NCBI GenBank assembly: GCA_002722455.1
Contig: PBMB01000002.1
Span: 124,001 to 188,000 of the forward strand
Direction of reading: 5' to 3'
DNA length: 64,000 bases
Source of the DNA: Chloroflexota bacterium
GTDB lineage: Bacteria; Chloroflexota; Dehalococcoidia; Lucifugimonadales; GCA-2722455
Below are positions 59,723 through 64,000 of this stretch, piece by piece. The notes beneath the pieces are model-generated. The model saw only the letters and a program-made list of their open reading frames with translations, was not told the origin of the DNA and did not search any database. Positions within the stretch are counted from its first letter, which is position 1. Each line of letters begins with the position of its first letter. The position numbers and the translations under genes are program-made.

Positions 59723-60202
59723 ATTTAAAAAAGGATTGTATCCTCTAATATTAATTTCATTTAAGAAAAAAACTTTTTCATCTTTTATGTAAAAGAAATA
59801 TCCAACACAATCATACATAAAATTTTTAATTAAAGAAACTTGATATAATTGTTCTTCTTTGAATTTTTTTGGAGAAATACTTTCAAAAAAGCAGTAATCC
59901 ATTTCTTTTAAAGATTCATAAAAAGTATTTTCAATTTCAATAAGGTTATTGTATTTTTCCTCTACTTCTTTAATGGAGTTTTTTTGATGATAATCAGGTT
60001 TGTCAATTAAAAAGAAATCATTAGAATTTTCCCAAAAAACAGAAACTTCACCAACTAAAATATCATTAATATCTTTATTGGATAAAATAGATTTATCAAA
60101 ATTTTCTCTAATATAAATAAACCCTTTAAACATTTGATTATCAGAAAAAAGTTTCTTACCTTTTTCTAATATATCATAAGGGAGTAAATTTTTCTCTTTC
60201 AT
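59708..60202 (-). CDS. Hypothetical protein (164 aa)
   Basis: Start at ATG 60202 (MKEKNLLPYD): a longer in-frame start at 60262 would run through a perfect promoter and is rejected. Not recognised. Tyr/Phe/Asn/Glu-rich, mixed alpha/beta, no signal peptide. Confidence 0.62.
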   Translation of the reverse strand: MKEKNLLPYDILEKGKKLFSDNQMFKGFIYIRENFDKSILSNKDINDILVGEVSVFWENSNDFFLIDKPDYHQKNSIKEVEEKYNNLIEIENTFYESLKEMDYCFFESISPKKFKEEQLYQVSLIKNFMYDCVGYFFYIKDEKVFFLNEINIRGYNPFLNKVLN

Positions 60203-60233
60203 TTTTAATAAGCCTTCTGTAATTAAGAGTCTT

Positions 60234-60262
60234 ATTATATCAACAAGGATATTTAATTTCAA
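60234..60262 (-). promoter_or_regulatory. Sigma-70 promoter
   Basis: On the - strand TTGAAA, 17-bp spacer, TATAAT, placed just after the upstream gene's stop. Confidence 0.82.
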
Positions 60263-61150
60263 TTATTTTGTTAAAGATTCTGAAAATTCTTTTCCGTTAA
60301 ATCTCATTTCATTTAAAAAATCTTTTGAAATGACGTTGTATTTTCTATCTAATATATATTTTTTTTCAACTTCATATGGTTCTGCTTTATTTAATAAATA
60401 TATAGACTTACAATCATCTTCATCAAACTCTTCATTCTCATCAAGATAATAGTTTTCCACAAAGCTTTTATATTCTTCTTTATCATCTATTTTTTGGTCG
60501 TAAAAAAGATAGAAATAGTCATAATAATCTTCTGGATAATCTCTAAGGTCTAATAAATTAATATCTTTGAATCTATCATTTTTAATAATTAAATCTTCAT
60601 TTAAACTATTATTTTCATAGAGTTCAATGATTTCAGAAAAAGGATTGCTATTATTTCGAAAATAACTAACTGGTCTTATGTTTTCATTTGATTCAATTTG
60701 TTTTAAACAATTAATGAACCAAGGAAGCTCTTCTTTTTTTATAACAGAAGCAAAATCAGAATCTGGATGTCCTTCTAATAAGCACAATAAACGAATATGT
60801 TCTTCATCTTTAAATAACTCTCTAATCATACCGTAGTAGATATTAGCGATAAAATATTCAGTAAATAATGTTCTTGAATGAATGTTATAAAAAACATCTC
60901 GAATATTTCTCTTTAAAAAGACATTCATAGAATCTTTTATCTCATTGTCGTCAACCTTATTCTTATTTTTTACATTATCATTCATAAATTGAATAAATTC
61001 TAAATAATACTTTTCAAGCAATTTGAAATTATTTTCAATATTCTTTTCATTAAAAAAAGATTTTTCAATTTTTTCTATAAAAAAACTATTACCAAAAACG
61101 TGAATGTAAAACGATTTCTTTATGTTTTTTCCCTCTATTATAAAATGCAT
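60263..61150 (-). CDS. Hypothetical protein (295 aa)
   Basis: Not recognised. Acidic (long D/E clusters at about 215-245) and helical, with no membrane span. Own promoter at 61185-61213. The next gene on this strand (59708) has a separate promoter. Confidence 0.63.
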   Translation of the reverse strand: MHFIIEGKNIKKSFYIHVFGNSFFIEKIEKSFFNEKNIENNFKLLEKYYLEFIQFMNDNVKNKNKVDDNEIKDSMNVFLKRNIRDVFYNIHSRTLFTEYFIANIYYGMIRELFKDEEHIRLLCLLEGHPDSDFASVIKKEELPWFINCLKQIESNENIRPVSYFRNNSNPFSEIIELYENNSLNEDLIIKNDRFKDINLLDLRDYPEDYYDYFYLFYDQKIDDKEEYKSFVENYYLDENEEFDEDDCKSIYLLNKAEPYEVEKKYILDRKYNVISKDFLNEMRFNGKEFSESLTK

Positions 61151-61184
61151 ACAAATCCTTTATTAAAGTAATATTTACAACTAT

Positions 61185-61213
61185 ATTATAAATAAAAAAA
61201 CAAAAAAAATCAA
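61185..61213 (-). promoter_or_regulatory. Sigma-70 promoter
   Basis: On the - strand TTGATT, 17-bp spacer, TATAAT. Confidence 0.72.
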
Positions 61214-61285
61214 TTTTTTTAGGTAAAAAAAGAGATTATTAAAAATTAAGCTTAAATGAAATGCAAAAAAAACAATAAAAAATGC

Positions 61286-61315
61286 TTGACAATCTTATTA
61301 AATAAATGATAAATT
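61286..61315 (+). promoter_or_regulatory. Promoter of candidate RNA A
   Basis: TTGACA with TAAATT (18-bp spacer) preceded by TG; start predicted near 61322. Confidence 0.68.
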
Positions 61316-61321
61316 AATTTT

Positions 61322-61465
61322 TGTATTTATAAATACTTTAAATAAATACTTTATCATTGAAGTAAAAAACATATGAATAATTACTAAATTGATAGAGAAT
61401 GGTGGCTAATCGGAAAGTCACCGCCAAATAAAAAAAGAAACCGCAATCTGAATTGCGGTTTTTTT
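61322..61465 (+). ncRNA. Candidate small RNA A upstream of the tmRNA region
   Basis: About 145 nt from a promoter to a strong terminator with no reading frame. A stem GGTGGC (61401-61406)/GTCACC (61417-61422) encloses T-A-A-T-C-G-G-A-A-A. The same sequence and structure, GTGG-n-TAA-n-GGA-n-AGTCAC, occurs in the second candidate about 1.1 kb downstream. It is not a family I recognise. Confidence 0.55.
61439..61465. terminator. Bidirectional terminator
   Basis: AACCGCAAT-CTGA-ATTGCGGTT with T-run; ends RNA A and faces the gene at 61477. Confidence 0.9.
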
Positions 61466-61476
61466 ATTTTTAAAGA

Positions 61477-62364
61477 TTAATTTTTGTCTTCGTCCAAATA
61501 CTCATCAATATCAAATGGTTCGTCATCTTCTTCTGATTCGTTGTTTTTTGACTCTGTATTTTCTCTGTATTCAAAAGAATCTTCAACTTCTTCCTCGTCA
61601 TCTTTATATAAGTATTCCTTTGTAAATCCATATTCTTTTGGATCACCATCAGGATATAAAAAATCAAAAGCAAACTTATTCCATTTCTTACGACTTTCAT
61701 CATCGTGTTTATTATTACCAATATCTTGTTCTACAATAACACCATTCTTAATAGTAAAAGAACCACAATTAAAGCCCAAATCTTCATCTGCATATTTAAT
61801 TTTAATAATTTCCTCTGGAAATCTTTCAGAGAGAGCCAAAAGAACAGGTGTAGGCGTAGACCAAGCAGTCTGAAATTTAATAGAGTCTTCTTTAGTTTCT
61901 ATACTCATAGCATTCCATTTTGTTCCCCAACAATCTCTTTGGAAATCCATAGTGTGTAAATAATTTGTTTTATATTTGTTTTTAAGCATATGAAGAAATT
62001 CTATTTCTCCATTAACTAATGAAGCAATTGGGTTCTCTGATAAATATGTAAAGAATACTTCAAATTCTTCTTCTGTAAAATCTTGAACTTTTTTAATGTA
62101 TTTAAGAAGATAAGGATCTAGTTCTTTTTTGATTTTTTCTTCTTCTCTTATTCGGAAATCTCGTCTCCATTCATTTTCTTCGTGTTCAACCTTAAAAAAG
62201 ATAGAGGCATAACTTTCAGAAGCAGAAGGAACACTATTAAAATCGTAATCCATATCTTCTGGAAAAGGAATTATGTTACTAAAATCAACATAATTTTCCT
62301 TATTAATCATAGAATCTAAAACTTTTTTTGAAGCAATGATTTCTGTAGTTACATAATTTGGCAT
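61477..62364 (-). CDS. YubB/Api92-like ferredoxin-like-fold protein (295 aa)
   Basis: Begins M-P-N-Y-V-T-T-E-I and contains P-F-P-E-D-M, then W-G-T-K-W-N-A, a T-A-W-S-T-P-x-P-V-L segment and K-Y-A-D-E-D-L-G-F-N-C-G near 195-205. This is the layout of YubB/Api92-type proteins (DUF1281-like), widespread on plasmids and phages and of unknown function. The acidic C-terminal tail (about 255-295) is an addition. Transferred-element ancestry is likely. Confidence 0.82.
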   Translation of the reverse strand: MPNYVTTEIIASKKVLDSMINKENYVDFSNIIPFPEDMDYDFNSVPSASESYASIFFKVEHEENEWRRDFRIREEEKIKKELDPYLLKYIKKVQDFTEEEFEVFFTYLSENPIASLVNGEIEFLHMLKNKYKTNYLHTMDFQRDCWGTKWNAMSIETKEDSIKFQTAWSTPTPVLLALSERFPEEIIKIKYADEDLGFNCGSFTIKNGVIVEQDIGNNKHDDESRKKWNKFAFDFLYPDGDPKEYGFTKEYLYKDDEEEVEDSFEYRENTESKNNESEEDDEPFDIDEYLDEDKN

Positions 62365-62451
62365 TAAGGACTCCTAATTTTAAAAAATCTATTATATCAA
62401 AAAAACGATTCAAGATCTAGAAAAAAAATTATAATACTTATAAAAAAAACG

Positions 62452-62480
62452 TTGACACAAAAAAGCAAGATTGTTATTAT
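62452..62480 (+). promoter_or_regulatory. Sigma-70 promoter of candidate RNA B
   Basis: TTGACA, 17-bp spacer, TATTAT; start predicted near 62487. Confidence 0.8.
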
Positions 62481-62486
62481 AAACGA

Positions 62487-62628
62487 ATAGATTATTTGCA
62501 GTGCGATTCCTATAGACAAATAAATCTTAGTGGATAAAGGAGAGTCACTACCACCACGTAATTAAGTGTGAACTTAAATATTTAAAAGGAAATCGCCAAA
62601 TTATCTTTATATGATTATTAAAAAATCC
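62487..62628 (+). ncRNA. Candidate small RNA B immediately before the tmRNA
   Basis: No reading frame. A closing helix of GCGATT/AATCGC plus CC/GG (62503-62510 with 62588-62596) encloses a hairpin AGTGG/TCACT (62529-62533/62545-62549). Its loop repeats the GGA-n-AG pattern of RNA A. There is no clear terminator before the tmRNA promoter at 62629, so it may be a separate RNA or an upstream leader of the tmRNA precursor. Confidence 0.5.
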
Positions 62629-62657
62629 TTGACTAACAAGAGAACATAACATATAAT
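62629..62657 (+). promoter_or_regulatory. tmRNA promoter
   Basis: TTGACT, 17-bp spacer, TATAAT; predicted start near 62664, where the first helix of the acceptor piece begins. Confidence 0.85.
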
Positions 62658-62729
62658 AAAGATTCATTGCTTGGGTGAAGCGAAGCAGACAGTTTTAAGA
62701 CAGGGGTTCGACTCCCCTCAACTCCACCA

Positions 62730-62764
62730 AACAAATGTCTTACCATTAAATTGGTAACGCCTAT
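62730..62764 (+). other. Intervening segment of permuted tmRNA
   Basis: 35 nt between the CCA end and the 5' GGGG end, containing a TTACCA/TGGTAA hairpin. In permuted tmRNAs this piece is removed during maturation to leave two RNA pieces. Confidence 0.8.
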
Positions 62765-62854
62765 GGGGTTGTTCTGGATTTGATTGGAGCAAGAAGTGAC
62801 GTGGACAAGCTAAGAGGAAATAACTCTTATAAATAAAGTTAAATAAACATAAAT

Positions 62855-62887
62855 GCAAATGACGAAAGTTACGCAATGGCTGCTTAA
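62855..62887 (+). other. tmRNA proteolysis tag frame (ANDESYAMAA)
   Basis: GCA resume codon, then Asn-Asp-Glu-Ser-Tyr-Ala-Met-Ala-Ala and TAA. Homologous to the E. coli tag ANDENYALAA, with Ser for Asn and Met for Leu. The C-terminal A-A is the ClpXP recognition end. Confidence 0.92.
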
Positions 62888-62947
62888 TCCTTAGTTGGAA
62901 TTTAAGCAGACGGAGTTAGCTCACTTGGCAACAGAAGAGTTAAAAAG

Positions 62948-62970
62948 CCCACTCTTAGGAGTGGGTTTTT
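62948..62970 (+). terminator. Rho-independent terminator of the tmRNA
   Basis: CCCACTC-TTAG-GAGTGGG followed by T-run; also faces the 62978 gene. Confidence 0.9.
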
Positions 62971-62977
62971 GCATTTA

Positions 62978-63289
62978 TTATCGAGAAGGTCTATTTCTTT
63001 TTTTCTTTTTGACTGTAATAATAGGTTTATATCCAGCTCTATCTCTTAACTCTTCATAATCTAATTCTTCTTCACCTTCATCCAAAGGCTCTTCTGAAGC
63101 GGAATGAATATTACCACGCTCTTGATAAAACACAACAGCAGAAATATCGTCTTCTTTAAAATTTTCCAACTCTTCTTTTAATGAAAGAACATACTCATAT
63201 GCAGCTTCTTCGTCTCTAAATTCCTTCTCTTTATCTTTTTTTTCTTCGTCAACATAATATAAAGCAACACCTGTTTTGTTGTATTTCAT
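62978..63289 (-). CDS. Hypothetical acidic protein (103 aa)
   Basis: Not recognised. Acidic helical middle and a basic tail (V-K-K-K-K-R-N-R-P-S-R). AGAGAGG ribosome binding site. A TGATACAAT extended -10 is upstream on the - strand. Convergent with the tmRNA; their 3' ends share the terminator. Confidence 0.62.
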   Translation of the reverse strand: MKYNKTGVALYYVDEEKKDKEKEFRDEEAAYEYVLSLKEELENFKEDDISAVVFYQERGNIHSASEEPLDEGEEELDYEELRDRAGYKPIITVKKKKRNRPSR

Positions 63290-63353
63290 ATAAGCCTCTC
63301 TTATTTGTTTTTATAATATGATTGTATCATATTTTTATTTTTTGAGAAACTTC

Positions 63354-63382
63354 TTGAATAAATAAGCAATTTAATATATAAT
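63354..63382 (+). promoter_or_regulatory. Sigma-70 promoter
   Basis: TTGAAT, 17-bp spacer, TATAAT; upstream of the 63413 gene. Confidence 0.82.
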
Positions 63383-63412
63383 CAGGATGACTAACATTAA
63401 GGTGAAAAAATT

Positions 63413-64000
63413 ATGTTTTTTAGAAAAAATCAAAAAAAGAAGATTATAAATAAATATAAAATACCAGAGAAAATTATTCTTGAGATAAAAGAAGTGTTTT
63501 ATTATGAAATTGATAGGGATATTCTTTTAGATTGGTTAAAAGAAGGAAATCACTATGAAAGTGAAACAATAAAAGATTTTGTTTATGATAAACTATACAT
63601 TTTGTTTGAAGGTAATAAAGAAAACACTAAGCGGTTAATTAATCTTTTATTTAATAAAGGTTTAATATTTAAAGAAGAAATAACTAATATAAATTTAAAT
63701 TCTTATCTGTCTTCATATCTTGTAGAAAATTTTTCACTTGCGATACCTTCTTTCGCCAATTTGAGCACAAAAGATGTGCAAAACTTTTTAAATAAAAAAA
63801 TAAAAGATATAAATAAAATTAAAGTATACCCAGAACCAAATTATTTATCAGATTTACGTTCGAAACCTTTATATGATTGTCTTGAAAACTATAAAGGATT
63901 AGCAAATGTAGTTTTAAATAATAATCCCGAATTAAGAAGTGATATTATAAAAGTAAATGATAATTTTATTTTCGAAAATAAAAAAGATTTGGATTTCAAT
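63413..64000 (+). CDS. Hypothetical protein, truncated by the window end (at least 196 aa)
   Basis: ATG behind AAGGTG. The frame stays open to the window edge. Begins M-F-F-R-K-N-Q-K-K-K-I-I-N-K and is charged, helical and cytoplasmic. Not recognised. It resembles in style the helical unknown protein at 47460, but no specific similarity can be claimed. Confidence 0.65.
   Translation, partial: MFFRKNQKKKIINKYKIPEKIILEIKEVFYYEIDRDILLDWLKEGNHYESETIKDFVYDKLYILFEGNKENTKRLINLLFNKGLIFKEEITNINLNSYLSSYLVENFSLAIPSFANLSTKDVQNFLNKKIKDINKIKVYPEPNYLSDLRSKPLYDCLENYKGLANVVLNNNPELRSDIIKVNDNFIFENKKDLDFN

Larger units (their letters stand above)
62663..62970 (+). ncRNA. ssrA: tmRNA (SsrA), circularly permuted two-piece form
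   Basis: The 3' acceptor part comes first (62663-62729): T-arm AGGGG-TTCGACT-CCCCT (62702-62718), then CAACTCC and ACCA (62719-62729). A 35-nt spacer with a TTACCA/TGGTAA hairpin (62730-62764) follows, then the 5' part begins GGGGTTG (62765-62771). GGGGTTG pairs with CAACTCC over seven pairs and the third is G-U, the alanyl-tRNA identity signal. The D-arm-like C-T-G-G-A-T-T-T-G-A follows. TCATTGCTTG (62664-62673) and CAAGAAGTGA (62790-62799) pair 9 of 10, forming helix P2 across the two pieces. The tag frame is at 62855. CTGCTTAA/TTAAGCAG downstream forms the stop-codon helix. Rescues stalled ribosomes with SmpB (54796). Confidence 0.93.

Noticed and set aside
61484-61959. + strand Ser-rich frames
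   Set aside because: Antisense to the acidic tail of the YubB-like gene; no start signals.

Overview
The window is strongly AT-rich bacterial DNA. Genes start mostly at ATG, sometimes TTG or GTG, behind AGGAG-type ribosome binding sites. Many transcription units carry a recognisable sigma-70 promoter with 16-18 bp spacing and end in a compact hairpin terminator. There are no tRNA or rRNA genes, insertion sequences, CRISPR arrays or phage structural blocks. The tmRNA tag (ANDESYAMAA), the DnaK sequence, the alternative oxidase and the ECF sigma / membrane protein / Spy-like triad suggest a proteobacterium, most likely a gammaproteobacterium. Mixed strands and many single-gene units with private terminators look more like a chromosome or very large plasmid than a lytic phage. 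I cannot tell chromosome from mega-plasmid or giant phage with this window alone.

Region 1 (1-15.7 kb) is an array of about fifteen small membrane proteins on both strands. Each has a short N-terminal helix, two to four membrane spans and a highly charged coiled-coil tail. They look like a lineage-specific expanded family. A DnaJ-like co-chaperone, a DUF6882-like protein and an exported RCC1-repeat protein are embedded in it.

Region 2 (15.7-33.8 kb) holds two solitary C5-cytosine DNA methyltransferases, another methyltransferase, a DEDD-type exonuclease, a Pth2-type peptidyl-tRNA hydrolase and a 55-residue protein resembling ribosome modulation factor (RMF). Many proteins here are unrecognised.

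Region 3 (33.8-45.3 kb) has an alternative oxidase, a Thg1-like tRNA-His guanylyltransferase, a lipoprotein and a probable structured antisense-side RNA. It also has a four-gene operon (ATP-grasp, two unknowns, DUF4031), then NUDIX, GNAT and HD proteins and the ECF sigma triad, whose promoter carries a palindromic operator.

Region 4 (45.3-64 kb) has DnaK, a membrane protein with a spermidine-synthase-like domain, an MscS channel, an MFS-acyltransferase fusion, an exported tail-collar-domain protein, SmpB, the ribosome hibernation factor HPF, an XRE regulator and a secreted nuclease. It ends with a circularly permuted, two-piece tmRNA gene. Upstream of that are two RNA-like loci sharing a sequence/structure element.

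One functional theme runs through the window: ribosome rescue and protection (tmRNA + SmpB, HPF + RMF-like protein, Pth2, Thg1) together with chaperones (DnaK, DnaJ-like). Genes for DnaK, HPF, SmpB, Thg1 and the 121-residue protein at 27.1 kb look visibly less AT-rich, with more CGT/CGC arginine codons, than the surrounding unknown genes.
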